DNA of 44,426 nt from Desulfamplus sp. (GCA_015232935.1 JADFYT010000002.1:1-44426), one strand, 5' to 3'. Shown: positions 25,808 through 34,614, counted from the first letter of the stretch. Made by a program: numbers and translations. Notes: generated by a model from the sequence alone, not told the origin.

Positions 25808-25821
25808 ATTATTTAAATAAT
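25808..25821. promoter_or_regulatory. 14-bp perfect palindrome at the dsrA transcription start
   Basis: ATTATTTAAATAAT is exactly self-complementary and lies directly downstream of the predicted -10 box, at about +1 to +14, a typical position for a repressor operator. It is AT-rich, so chance cannot be excluded. Confidence 0.4.
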
Positions 25822-25828
25822 CACTGTT

Positions 25829-25857
25829 CCTATAAGATTTCTATGAAGTATTGTCAA
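25829..25857 (-). promoter_or_regulatory. sigma70 promoter of dsrABDN
   Basis: On the minus strand, consensus TTGACA (25857-25852) and TATAGG (25834-25829) are separated by exactly 17 bases, just after the stop of the upstream gene. The predicted start near 25822 leaves a leader of about 245 bases before dsrA. This leader occupies most of the 303-base gap 25578-25880, which contains no gene. Confidence 0.75.
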
Positions 25858-25880
25858 TAAAAAAGCATTTTTTTCCCATT

Positions 25881-27380
25881 TTATGAAATATGCGGGATGT
25901 AGCTACGAATATACTGGAATAATGCCTCTGAATGAGATTCAAGTTTTTTCCGTATAAAATGAGTTTCAGGGCTATCAGGGTGCAATTCGTCTGTCATAGC
26001 AAGAAGAATAGTGTATAGATTTTTATGGGTGAATTGTATTAGATAGGATTTGAATGCATCGTTGAAAGAGGGCTTGAAGAGTTCACCAAAAGGTTTTTCA
26101 GCCTTTTTTATGTTTTTTGACAAGGTCGCGTTGTTTGACAGGTTCGTTGTTGTCTTTTTCTTCTCAAGTGCCCTGAAGAAGCCATTTAGCATGAAAGGTA
26201 TGACTTTGGCATCAACCATACAGTAGTCACCGGTTCCGTCAATCCGGTCTATACGCATTCTAAGTGTAAGATTGAGGAAAAACAGAAGAAGTCCCTTGTA
26301 CATATCTTCTGTTTTGTCGCTGCCTGAATCATTACAGGCTCCTTGCTCATGATTGCTCATTTTATTTTCAGTGCTACCATCAGCAACATCACCACCACCA
26401 CCACCATCACTTTTATTCTCCTCATGATAATTTTCTGGGGAGACATCAGTCTCTACAATAGCATCGTAACTCCTGACCGTAATCAGTTTTACATCAAATC
26501 CCTGTTCCGTTGGCCTGGTAATAAAATCACCTGCCGCATGGTGCCAGTGGGAAATATGCTCAAAGGTTTCAATATTGTAAAAGTGTGTGAGGATTTCAGA
26601 GGCTTTTTCATAAATTTCAAAGCATGCAGGGCTTGCGATGGTTGAAACGCTGCCATCACCATTCCACAGGTGAAGGTTGCAGGATTCGTCATTGTCAGTG
26701 CTTTTTGTCAGATGGAACTCTTTATATCCATCAAACCAGGTAGCCAGAAAAAAAGCGATCCCCATCCCTCTGCATGACATTGTTTCAATCTTGAATACTG
26801 TGGGAAGAGAGTTGTTTTCATCCAGTTCGTTCAGATGTTTCAGAAGATTGTATTCGTTATTAACAAGAGCAAGTCCGGGGGGAGATATCGCAGTATTTAG
26901 AACAAACGTAAGCGGCTCATTATATTCAGCTAAACCTTCAATCTCTTTAATCGAGACTTCAACTCTGGCTGGATGGTAAAAAGCACCATGTTTTTCAAGA
27001 TAGATGTCAATTTTGTCAAGAACTATTGGATTTATGTGAAAGTATTTTGAGATATCTGTAATTACAAGACTTTCGTTATTAGTTGTGCCCGTCAGGAGAT
27101 GGCTGTTATCAAGAAATTCTATTGGATTATCAAGGGACTTTACTGGATTATCAAGAGGGGCTATTGGATATTCCCTGTTCAGAATAAATCTTACCCCATC
27201 TTGCAATGCCTGGTAATTTTCGGACTGGATGAATTTTTGTGCCTGTTCAAAATATTCATGGATCAGTATTCCGTCTGAACCCTTTCCTGTTATGGGCATT
27301 TCCCACAAAGGAGAATCTTCTGTAATCACTCCTGGCAATCCTGAAATATGATATCGAAATGCTGGGCTTGAGTTTGTCAT
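25881..27380 (-). CDS. unrecognised 499-residue protein encoded upstream of dsrA
   Basis: I do not recognise a named family. The protein is soluble with no signal peptide. Three segments look core-like: 100-245 with ALVNNEYNLLKHLNEL and FFLATWFDGYKEFHL, 268-305 with HISHWHHAAGDFITR and VKLITVRSYD, and 360-400 with RIDRIDGTGDYCMVDAK. The order, a hydrophobic hinge, then a His/Asp loop, then an acidic VDAK, faintly recalls aminoglycoside-phosphotransferase-type kinases, but the motifs are not convincing. Two low-complexity parts stand out: a repeated LDNPxxx unit (76-92) and an Asp/Gly/Ser/Asn-rich block (about 322-356) with five glycines from a GGT repeat. The start abuts the stop of the TPR gene (TAGATG), so the two are translationally coupled. 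Confidence 0.75.
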   Translation of the reverse strand: MTNSSPAFRYHISGLPGVITEDSPLWEMPITGKGSDGILIHEYFEQAQKFIQSENYQALQDGVRFILNREYPIAPLDNPVKSLDNPIEFLDNSHLLTGTTNNESLVITDISKYFHINPIVLDKIDIYLEKHGAFYHPARVEVSIKEIEGLAEYNEPLTFVLNTAISPPGLALVNNEYNLLKHLNELDENNSLPTVFKIETMSCRGMGIAFFLATWFDGYKEFHLTKSTDNDESCNLHLWNGDGSVSTIASPACFEIYEKASEILTHFYNIETFEHISHWHHAAGDFITRPTEQGFDVKLITVRSYDAIVETDVSPENYHEENKSDGGGGGDVADGSTENKMSNHEQGACNDSGSDKTEDMYKGLLLFFLNLTLRMRIDRIDGTGDYCMVDAKVIPFMLNGFFRALEKKKTTTNLSNNATLSKNIKKAEKPFGELFKPSFNDAFKSYLIQFTHKNLYTILLAMTDELHPDSPETHFIRKKLESHSEALFQYIRSYIPHIS

Positions 27381-28058
27381 CTATTTTCTGTACAGGGCAA
27401 GCTCTTGTTTCATGGCATCGGCGACCTTGAATCCTAATGACTCAGCCTTGTCACAATGCAATATTGCCAGGTCGTAATCTTTTTGTTCAAGGTATGCTAC
27501 TGCCAGATTATTGTGGGCAATAGGGAATTCAGGTTGAACCTTAACAGCTTCCAGGTTTGCCTTTATGGACTCTTCAATCAGTCCTTTCATAAGGTATGCG
27601 TTTCCAAGAGTTGTGTATGCCTGTACAAATTTTGCATTATGTATAATGGCTTTGCGAAGATTTTTTATGGCAAGGTCAAGTTTCTCCTCGTCCTCTTTTT
27701 CATCTTTGCCATCAATCAACTGAAGAAGCACAAAACCAATATTGGCATAACCCTCTGCAAAGCCTGCTCTTGCTTTTGTAGCATACTTGTTGTATCTTAG
27801 GCAACCCTCAAGGTCATTTCTCTGGAGGCAGATACCTCCAAGTAGCACATATGCTTCAGCAAGCGACGGGCTGCATTCAACAGCATCGTGAAGAGCATTC
27901 TCTGCGGCGTCATACTCCTGCTTTCCCATCAGGGCTACGGCAAGGTTATAGTGTGTTGTTCCACATTCGGCGTTACCTTTGAGTTGCATACGCAATTTTT
28001 CAATATATTCATCAGAATTTTTTGGTTTTGTTCTTTCTGATATTTTTTCTTCTGTCAT
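27381..28058 (-). CDS. TPR-repeat protein, first gene of the pair upstream of dsrA
   Basis: This is a 225-residue soluble protein made almost wholly of tetratricopeptide repeats (about five): HYNLAVALMGKQEYDAAENAL, then AEAYVLLGGICLQRNDLEGC, GYANIGFVLLQL, QAYTTLGNAYLMKGLIEES and AHNNLAVAYLEQKDYDLAI. Such proteins are scaffolds or chaperone-type adaptors. The frame is open back to 28193, but that extension runs through repeat copy C and has no ribosome-binding site. The ATG at 28058 has AAGGA about 11 bases upstream, and I prefer it. It shares a transcript with the 499-residue gene, and the pair sits directly before dsrA. Confidence 0.85.
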   Translation of the reverse strand: MTEEKISERTKPKNSDEYIEKLRMQLKGNAECGTTHYNLAVALMGKQEYDAAENALHDAVECSPSLAEAYVLLGGICLQRNDLEGCLRYNKYATKARAGFAEGYANIGFVLLQLIDGKDEKEDEEKLDLAIKNLRKAIIHNAKFVQAYTTLGNAYLMKGLIEESIKANLEAVKVQPEFPIAHNNLAVAYLEQKDYDLAILHCDKAESLGFKVADAMKQELALYRK

Positions 28059-28161
28059 TATGTACTGATCCTTAAAAACCGTCTTTGATATATATTTAGG
28101 AAAACAGGATGATATCCAAACAGGATCATCCTTTATGAATAGACATTCATGGCCTTTGTGT

Positions 28162-28205
28162 GGCCACCCCGAATCATGAAAACAAGAATGCATTTTCGTG
28201 GTAAA
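28162..28205 (+). repeat. dispersed 44-bp repeat, copy C
   Basis: Same pattern as 14878-14921, with stem ATGAAAA/TTTTCGT. Relative to the downstream gene it is inverted compared with copies A and B. It begins about where transcription from the TPR promoter should start, so it would be the 5' end of that transcript. Confidence 0.7.
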
Positions 28206-28211
28206 AAAGGC

Positions 28212-28240
28212 ATTCTATTTTTAACAATCCCTTCTGTCAA
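28212..28240 (-). promoter_or_regulatory. sigma70 promoter of the TPR/499-residue gene pair
   Basis: On the minus strand, TTGACA (28240-28235), 17 bases, then TAGAAT (28217-28212), a near-consensus promoter. The predicted leader is about 145 bases and starts in repeat copy C. Confidence 0.75.
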
Positions 28241-28374
28241 GGTAAAAATAAACCTCGTAAAAGCAATAGAGTTCCTTGAAAACCGGACTTTACTCCTTTG
28301 ATTCTACTGTGGATGAGAAGTCAGTTTTGCAGGCGGTCTGATGTACGGGATTCCAAATCTGTTGTGATGTTACA

Positions 28375-30915
28375 TCATTTTACCATAAAAGATACGCTCT
28401 CTTTGGAGTTTACGGTTCCCGCGACATCAATCAATTCTGCGGAAACCATGTGATATCCTCTCTGGATTTTCCATTCAAGGGCATGATTGGACTTGAATCT
28501 GCTTATCCTTGAGTTTTCTTGTTTTTCCTGTTCTGAAAGGCTGTGGTTTCTATTTTCCGGTTTTGACCTTTTAAACCCGTTTTTGTCAAGAACCTCCTGT
28601 CCGTTAACCATCCATTTTAAACGCATGTCAGGAGGTATTCCGGTCACCTTGAACTCCATATACTCAAGTTCATCAGGAATCCTTGGATCCATTGCGACTT
28701 CAAGCCCGTTAACAGGATTTATAAAATAAAACGCCGGCTTGTTTTTTATGTTTTTGAAATCTTTATGATTTCCACTTTTGTAAGTATCACAATTTTTTTT
28801 TGTATCTGAAACGCTATTGTGTTGTTCAGGATCCATACTCATGGATATGCTGCTTGTAGAGCCGTCCATATCACAGTAAGCATGCATATCGCAGGATTTG
28901 GATATATGTATTTTTGACGCTCTTTCCGAAACAAACCATTCTGTTTTTATTGCACATTGAGATTTTTCTGCGATGCAAGGCTTTTCTTTTATATGTTCAC
29001 AATGTCTTTCTTTTATATGTGCAAGACATATATCCTTTTGAGTCAGCCTTGGGCTCATATAAAGGGGCATGTGTTCATCAGTGCCTTTCATGCGGTTTAA
29101 CTCTGCAAACAGACTTCTAAGCACAATAGCAGGGCCTCGTGAGCCGGTAAGTTCAATTGTGGCAGAACCATCAAGATTACCCATCCAGACTCCGGCTGTA
29201 TATCGGCTGTTATATCCCATTGCCCAGGCATCCTTGTAGTCGCTTGATGTGCCGGTTTTAACAGCGGTCTGAACCGGAAAATTAAGAATATCCCCTTCTC
29301 CGAACTCAAGTTGTCTGGAGCCCGGATCAGAAAGGATATTCCCGATAATTGATGCCGCCTCTTCTGAAAAAACAGCGATGGAAGAATCGTAAAAATTTTC
29401 TCCTTTAAAATCACAAAAAGGGGTAAGGGGAATAAACCTGCCTGAGTTTGCAAGTACGCTGTATGCCTGTACCATGTCGTACAAAGAGACCTCTCCATTG
29501 CCAAGAGCAAGGCCATCTCCATAGAAATCAGGATGGCGGCCAAGGGTTGTAATGCCAAGCAGCTTGAGCTTTTCAAGATACTCTTCAACCCCTGTGAACC
29601 GTATTGTTTTTACTGCCGGAATGTTAAGAGAGTTGCCAAGAGCGTTTCTCAGGGTAACGTTTCCGTAATGGATGCGGCTGTAGTTGTGATATGTATGAAT
29701 TCCAGCCCCTACAGGCTCTTGCAGTGGAGAATCGTCAATAAGGATTGCCGCACTCCAACCCTTTTCCAGAGCAAGTGCGTATAAAAAAGGCTTCATGGCA
29801 GAACCTGGCTGACGTGGAGTATTGACCGAATCAATATATTGAGTGCCAGATCGGGTATTTTCGCTTTTGAATTGCATACCTTGATCATCAAAGGCAGAAC
29901 CTACCGCCCAGGCCAGTATCTCGCCTGTGCCATGCTCGGCAATCAGCACCGCTGCGTTAGCCACGTTATGGCTGTCAAGATTTTCAAGGGCTGTTGCCAG
30001 GATTTTCTGGACTTTGTTTTGAAGCATTTCGTCAAGAGAAGTTCTGATATCAGGCTTGGCCCTGTCACTAAAATGGGCTGCCTGAAGATTTTTGTAAACA
30101 TGGCGTACAAAGTGGGGGGCATCTACATAAAGATCGGGTCGTTTCAGATCAAAAGACAGCTCTTTTAGCTGAATCCACTGAGTCTCTGTCAAAAGCTTTG
30201 CTGATATTGCCCGTTGTGCAAGTCTTTCAAGCGGGCGGTTTATTTCATCAGGATTGTTATAAAGATCATATGCCGAAGGTGCCCTTACCAATGTGGCAAC
30301 AGCCAGAATCTCTTTGGGACTTAATGTCTCAAGGCTTCGATCAAAATAGAAGCGTGATGCCTGCACAACTCCGCGTCTGTTTGATGCGTACGGCACTTGA
30401 TTGAGGTAAAATTCCAGAATGTCTGATTTTGAGTTGCTCATCTCTAATTTGCAGGCTTCAAACCCCTCAATCCACCTTGACCAGATGGTTCTTTTTCTGG
30501 GATGTATCATTCGGATGACCTGTTCGGTTATAGTGCTTGCACCTCTGACTGCCCTGAATGCCATAATATTCTGCATAAGTGCGTGGATTCTTGCTGACCA
30601 GTCTATTCCATTGTGGTCATAAAAACGGCGATCTTCGGAAAGAATAAATATCTTTTGAATCAACTCGGGTATCTCGTGCAAAAGAACATGGTCGCTTTGA
30701 TTCCAGTGAGTTGCATAGGTGGTGTTGAGCGGGACTCCATTTCTGTCAATCAGCAGTGGCTGGGCAATGGTGTCAGCCATCATAACCTTATGGCTCAAGG
30801 ATGCGGGAAGAGGCAGCATATCGATATATGTTATGAAGCATAGGATGATAATCGATGTGCCAGTCAGCATCAATGCAATTATTGTAAGTTTATGTCTGCT
30901 CAATCGTGCTCGCAA
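28375..30915 (-). CDS. pbpC: penicillin-binding protein 1C (bifunctional murein synthase)
   Basis: The order is a short basic N terminus and membrane anchor (about 9-31), a GT51 glycosyltransferase domain (Glu94 in SEDRRFYDHNG, Glu131 in GASTITEQ), a transpeptidase domain (Ser372-Lys375 in GSAMKPF, a GNSLN motif, Lys553-Thr-Gly in VKTGTSS), then the PBP1C-specific tail with EWFVSER followed by Cys-x-x-His and a C-terminal beta domain from about 729. It acts in the periplasm on lipid II. No alpha-2-macroglobulin-type gene, often paired with pbpC, is adjacent. The tail has extra hydrophilic residues (about 625-728), including a duplicated HIKExxC unit. The start is TTG at 30915; the first ATG, 16 codons on, would remove the basic N terminus. 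Confidence 0.92.
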   Translation of the reverse strand: MRARLSRHKLTIIALMLTGTSIIILCFITYIDMLPLPASLSHKVMMADTIAQPLLIDRNGVPLNTTYATHWNQSDHVLLHEIPELIQKIFILSEDRRFYDHNGIDWSARIHALMQNIMAFRAVRGASTITEQVIRMIHPRKRTIWSRWIEGFEACKLEMSNSKSDILEFYLNQVPYASNRRGVVQASRFYFDRSLETLSPKEILAVATLVRAPSAYDLYNNPDEINRPLERLAQRAISAKLLTETQWIQLKELSFDLKRPDLYVDAPHFVRHVYKNLQAAHFSDRAKPDIRTSLDEMLQNKVQKILATALENLDSHNVANAAVLIAEHGTGEILAWAVGSAFDDQGMQFKSENTRSGTQYIDSVNTPRQPGSAMKPFLYALALEKGWSAAILIDDSPLQEPVGAGIHTYHNYSRIHYGNVTLRNALGNSLNIPAVKTIRFTGVEEYLEKLKLLGITTLGRHPDFYGDGLALGNGEVSLYDMVQAYSVLANSGRFIPLTPFCDFKGENFYDSSIAVFSEEAASIIGNILSDPGSRQLEFGEGDILNFPVQTAVKTGTSSDYKDAWAMGYNSRYTAGVWMGNLDGSATIELTGSRGPAIVLRSLFAELNRMKGTDEHMPLYMSPRLTQKDICLAHIKERHCEHIKEKPCIAEKSQCAIKTEWFVSERASKIHISKSCDMHAYCDMDGSTSSISMSMDPEQHNSVSDTKKNCDTYKSGNHKDFKNIKNKPAFYFINPVNGLEVAMDPRIPDELEYMEFKVTGIPPDMRLKWMVNGQEVLDKNGFKRSKPENRNHSLSEQEKQENSRISRFKSNHALEWKIQRGYHMVSAELIDVAGTVNSKESVSFMVK

Positions 30916-30957
30916 TTTACCGTAAAAATGTCTATTATTTTTATAATCTCAATAGAG

Positions 30958-30987
30958 TTGACTAAAGAAGCAAAACAGGTTCATAAT
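30958..30987 (+). promoter_or_regulatory. candidate promoter of the diguanylate cyclase gene
   Basis: TTGACT (30958-30963), 18 bases, then CATAAT (30982-30987), in the 138-base divergent gap between pbpC and the cyclase gene. Confidence 0.5.
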
Positions 30988-31053
30988 ATCCAAACAAACT
31001 AAATAATGAAAGATATGTAAATAAAAAATAGCAAAGGGCATGGAACACTCAAT

Positions 31054-32406
31054 ATGACAGAGTCAGAACAGCGAAAATATTATATTGAAAACAAGAAATT
31101 AACCCTTCTTGTTAATAATCTTGCATCCAATATGCCTGGCACTGTTATAAACAGCCTTATTATATCTGCGGTACTTTGGAAAATTATTCCATCCAGCAAG
31201 GTTTTTGTGTGGGCTTGTGCCAATATTGTTTTCGTGATTATCCGTTATACAGGACTTGTGCTATACCGCAGAGGTGTCAGGTCTGAGGATATCACTTTCT
31301 GGAAACGGCTGCTTTTTTTCTCGTTTCTGGTCTCAGGCCTTCTTTTTGGTTCTTGTGCCATATTTCTTGTTGATCCCGCAAGGCCTGAATATACTGTATT
31401 TTTATATTTTGTACTGGGTGGCATGGTTGCGGGAAGCCTTGGATCATACCACAACCATCTTCCTGTTTTTTTTGTATATTCCAGTACTGTATTTCTTGTC
31501 CCGACTATAGCTATCTACAGCTTGAACACCACTATAACCACCAATATATCAATCCTGGGAATTGTTTTTTACCTGCTGTCGTCTGTTAATGCCAGAAAAA
31601 TGAACACTGACCTGAGTGAATCTTTGGCACTTCGCTATGATAACAACCTGCTTATAAAAAATCTTCATCTGGAAAAAAAGAACACAGAGCTTCTCAATGC
31701 CCAGTTGATGGAAAAAAATCATGAGCTCAAATCTCTGACACGAATTGATCCTTTGACAGGTCTTAAAAACAGGCGCTACCTGTTTGAGGAATTCACCCCG
31801 CAGAATACCAGAATCATGGAGAAAAAATGGCTTGAAATTCAGGGTAAAAACAAGCGGTCACCATCAGATCAGTATGGATATGGTATTTTTATGCTTGATA
31901 TTGACAAGTTCAAGCTGGTTAACGATAACTTTGGCCATGATTCGGGCGATATGGTTTTAAAGCAGTTCAGCTCAAGGCTTACTGAAAAAGTCAGAAATGA
32001 TGATGTGGTTGCAAGGGTAGGGGGCGAAGAGTTTATTATTGTTCTTACAGATACTGATGAGATGTATCTGGCTCAATTTGCTGAAATAGTAAGAAGCCAC
32101 ATTGAGTCTTCCACGTTCAATATAACTCAGGGAAGATCTATAAATATAGCTACATCCATAGGATTTGTTTTCTACCCGTTTTTTCATCATTTTCCAATGA
32201 GGATGAGTTTTGAGCAGATGATCTCTCTTGCTGACAAAGGGCTTTATCATGCTAAACAGAACGGAAGGAATATCAGCGTAAGGGTACGCTGCACAGAGCA
32301 TGAGAGCAATGATGCCGGAATTGTTGATAAAATAGCTTCAAATACAGCCAATGCCATTGAAAACGGGTTGATTTACTTCGAGATGTGCTCTGCCAGGCCT
32401 TCATGA
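31054..32406 (+). CDS. membrane diguanylate cyclase (GGDEF domain)
   Basis: The enzyme makes cyclic di-GMP from two GTP. Residues about 25-185 contain five or six membrane segments in place of a recognised sensor domain. A short coiled coil (about 195-225) leads to the GGDEF domain with RIDPLTGLKNRRYLF and the active-site GGEEF at 323-327. The inhibitory I site RNDD (314-317) is present, so product feedback inhibition is expected. The membrane part, with no clear periplasmic ligand domain, may sense membrane state or a small ligand (inference). No EAL domain is present. Confidence 0.9.
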   Translation: MTESEQRKYYIENKKLTLLVNNLASNMPGTVINSLIISAVLWKIIPSSKVFVWACANIVFVIIRYTGLVLYRRGVRSEDITFWKRLLFFSFLVSGLLFGSCAIFLVDPARPEYTVFLYFVLGGMVAGSLGSYHNHLPVFFVYSSTVFLVPTIAIYSLNTTITTNISILGIVFYLLSSVNARKMNTDLSESLALRYDNNLLIKNLHLEKKNTELLNAQLMEKNHELKSLTRIDPLTGLKNRRYLFEEFTPQNTRIMEKKWLEIQGKNKRSPSDQYGYGIFMLDIDKFKLVNDNFGHDSGDMVLKQFSSRLTEKVRNDDVVARVGGEEFIIVLTDTDEMYLAQFAEIVRSHIESSTFNITQGRSINIATSIGFVFYPFFHHFPMRMSFEQMISLADKGLYHAKQNGRNISVRVRCTEHESNDAGIVDKIASNTANAIENGLIYFEMCSARPS

Positions 32407-32492
32407 AAAAAACAAAATGTAAGATATTTATGACAAGAGATGAAGGATACCTACATTTCAACATATTGGTCTTGTTGAGGATTTAATATATT

Positions 32493-33341
32493 ATGAGTTC
32501 TTTTGAGGAAAACAGCAAAAAATCTGCCATTGAGTGGCATGAAAGATATTCAGAGAAAAACATCAATATAACCTTTTTGGGTTCAGAAGAGCATTTTGCA
32601 CATGTCATTGATCCTGTTCACGATCTTCTTGCACAACATCAATCTGTACTATCTGAAGCGATCCGTGGTGCCCTTTCCACTCTTGAAGTACCTGTTGAAC
32701 TCAAGCTCTATGTTGCAGGGCAGTGTCCCCATTGCCCTGGTGTGATACGTGCCCTTGTTCCTCTTGCGGCAGAGTTTGAAAAAATCCACTTGACCATAAT
32801 TGATGGAACCATGCACGCAGATCTCGCATCCTCGGACAGCATAATGTCAGTGCCATCTGTTGTCCTGGACAACGGCTTTAGATGGACAGGTTCTGTTAAT
32901 CCCGAAGAGATTGCAGATATTATCGCCAACCGTGATCTGTCAAATTTGAGCACATCTTCACTCAAAACGATACTTGAAGAGGGAAAAGCCCGGTGGATCG
33001 CCCGTCAGATGCTGGATTGCAAAACCATGTTCCCGGGATTTACAGCCCTCATTACCCATGAAACCTGGTCGGTTCGGCTGGGTGCAATGGTTGTTCTGGA
33101 GAGTATTGCGGAACAATCTCCTGAACTTGCCTTGACCATTGCCCCTGAACTTCTTGGCCGGTTTAGCGATATCGCTGATACTCCAACTCAAGGAGATATC
33201 CTGTACGCACTGGGGGAGATTGGCGATGAGTCTGTAAAAAAGCAGATAACCGGATTGATGAACCGTATAAGCCATCCTGAAGTTATGGAGGCGGCAAAGG
33301 CGGCTGTAGAGTCCATTGAATCAAGATCGGCAATCTCGTAA
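32493..33341 (+). CDS. thioredoxin-like CPHC protein with HEAT-type C-terminal half
   Basis: The 282-residue soluble protein has no signal peptide. Residues about 65-150 form a thioredoxin-like fold: LKLYVAGQCPHCPGVIRAL with redox-active Cys78 and Cys81, a cis-proline segment SVPSVVLDNG, and the terminal GSVNPEEI. This resembles the glutaredoxin-like/thioredoxin_3 domains of protein disulfide oxidoreductases. Residues about 165-280 look like HEAT/PBS-type helical repeats (WSVRLGAMVVLESIAEQ, GDILYALGEIGDES, HPEVMEAAKAAVESI). The N-terminal 60 residues are of unknown fold. It is likely to exchange thiols on, or sense the redox state of, a partner held by the HEAT half; the partner is unknown. 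It follows the cyclase gene by 86 bases. Confidence 0.8.
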   Translation: MSSFEENSKKSAIEWHERYSEKNINITFLGSEEHFAHVIDPVHDLLAQHQSVLSEAIRGALSTLEVPVELKLYVAGQCPHCPGVIRALVPLAAEFEKIHLTIIDGTMHADLASSDSIMSVPSVVLDNGFRWTGSVNPEEIADIIANRDLSNLSTSSLKTILEEGKARWIARQMLDCKTMFPGFTALITHETWSVRLGAMVVLESIAEQSPELALTIAPELLGRFSDIADTPTQGDILYALGEIGDESVKKQITGLMNRISHPEVMEAAKAAVESIESRSAIS

Positions 33342-33357
33342 AAGTCATCTCCCCTGT

Positions 33358-34167
33358 TTATCCCAGAGCAACATCCAGAGTCATCATGACCGCAAAGCCT
33401 ATCATGGCACCTATTGTTGCAGCATCACTGTGTTTGTCTGACTTGCCTTCCGGAATAAGCTCTTCTACCACAACATAGATCATGGCTCCGGCAGCAAAGG
33501 CAAGTGCGTATGGCAAAATAGGACGCATGGTCAGTACCGCGTAGGCACCAACAACACCCGCAACAGGTTCAACAATACCGGACATCTGACCATACCAGAA
33601 TGCCTTCATTTTGGAGAACCCCTCTCTTCTTAAGGGGACAGATACAGCCGCTCCTTCGGGAAAATTCTGTATCCCGATGCCTATAGCCAGTGCAATGGCA
33701 CCTGCCAGTGAGGCAGACGGAAATCCTGATGCAGCCGCACCAAAGGCAACTCCCACTGCCAGACCTTCGGGGATGTTGTGCAGTGTAATTGCAAGTACCA
33801 GCAGTACACTTCTCTGCCAGCTTGTTTTTACACCTTCGGCATCAGAGGTTTTCATACCGGAATGAAGATGAGGAAGGGTTTTATCAATCACCCATAAAAA
33901 CAGCCCTCCAGAAAGAAAACCAATCAGGGGTGGAACCCAGGGGATCATTCCGATCTCTTCTGCCATAGATATTGATGGTGATAGCAGAGACCAGAAACTT
34001 GCGGCGATCATTACGCCCGAGGCAAACCCGAGCATACCGTTAAAGATCTCTTTTTTGATTGTAGTAAAAAAGAAAACTACAGAGGCTCCCAATGCGGTTA
34101 CACCCCATGTAAAACATGTGCCTAAAAGTGCCTGTACAACCGGATCAATTCCTTTGAACCATTCCAT
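33358..34167 (-). CDS. ZIP-family divalent metal transporter (ZupT/GufA-like)
   Basis: A 269-residue membrane protein with eight or so membrane segments. The metal-binding signatures are HNIPEGLAVG (His130, Glu134) in one helix and QNFPEGAAV (Asn168, Glu171) in the next, characteristic of bacterial ZIP/GufA proteins that import zinc, iron or manganese. A histidine-bearing loop (LPHLHSGMK) lies before the first. It converges with the CPHC-protein gene, with only 16 bases between the stops. No metal-regulator box could be seen upstream. Confidence 0.92.
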   Translation of the reverse strand: MEWFKGIDPVVQALLGTCFTWGVTALGASVVFFFTTIKKEIFNGMLGFASGVMIAASFWSLLSPSISMAEEIGMIPWVPPLIGFLSGGLFLWVIDKTLPHLHSGMKTSDAEGVKTSWQRSVLLVLAITLHNIPEGLAVGVAFGAAASGFPSASLAGAIALAIGIGIQNFPEGAAVSVPLRREGFSKMKAFWYGQMSGIVEPVAGVVGAYAVLTMRPILPYALAFAAGAMIYVVVEELIPEGKSDKHSDAATIGAMIGFAVMMTLDVALG

Positions 34168-34200
34168 TTTTTTTACATCCCTTCCTTAACTGTATTTTTG

Positions 34201-34614
34201 TTAAAAATCATTTTTGTTTTTATGCAAACGTACCGCAAAAACCCGGCTGCGGAGAGATTCGTTGCAGCCTCCCCAGAACTCAAGTCCGTGGCGGAAGTCA
34301 AACCCCCATGCTGTCTTGCGGTTATCTGGATATTGATGATCCCTTTTCTCTCCAGACCACACCCACAGCCAGGATGAGGATGACGGTTTTATTTTACAAT
34401 TACTTGGTACTGACTTGTCATACAGATCTTTCAGTTCACAAAGCATCGGCATCCTCCAGCCCCCTTCGTCCAGTCCCAGTTTTTTTACCCATTCGCTTGC
34501 CTCATACCAGTTGATATCCTGATCAGGGCCAAGGTGCCATTCCAGTTCTGAATGATTTGGATCCTGAATGATGTCAGGTGTATTTTTTACCCTTGATTTC
34601 ATTTTTCTAACCAT
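34201..34614 (-). CDS. small DUF1566 (Lcl C-terminal)-like protein
   Basis: The 137 residues contain WYEASEWVKKLGLDEGGWRMP and CELKDLYD, the usual signature of the DUF1566/Lcl_C domain (W-R-hydrophobic-P then a Leu-rich acidic helix), followed by a Trp-rich middle (WLWVWSGEK) and a C-terminal FAVRLHK strand. No signal peptide is present, although many relatives are secreted. Function is unknown; related domains resemble the formylglycine-generating-enzyme fold. ATG 34614 and ATG 34602 are both possible starts. It sits in the middle of a minus-strand run, 36 bases after the DUF3999 gene. Confidence 0.65.
   Translation of the reverse strand: MVRKMKSRVKNTPDIIQDPNHSELEWHLGPDQDINWYEASEWVKKLGLDEGGWRMPMLCELKDLYDKSVPSNCKIKPSSSSWLWVWSGEKRDHQYPDNRKTAWGFDFRHGLEFWGGCNESLRSRVFAVRLHKNKNDF

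Larger units (their letters stand above)
28059..28374. other. 316-base gap between pbpC and the TPR gene: leader, dispersed repeat and promoter, no gene
   Basis: Reading the minus strand, the first 130 bases from 28374 show nothing I can name. They are followed by a strong promoter (28240-28212), then repeat copy C (28205-28162) inside the predicted leader, and then about 100 bases of leader before the TPR start. Confidence 0.6.

Noticed and set aside
28059..28193. 45-residue N-terminal extension of the TPR protein
   Set aside because: It is translated from repeat copy C and the leader, lacks a ribosome-binding site, and a better ATG with AAGGA exists at 28058.
33336..33349. TCTCGTAAAAGTCATC near the CPHC-protein stop as another end of the 6344-6444 element
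   Set aside because: It matches only part of the core, has one A fewer and no paired arm nearby.
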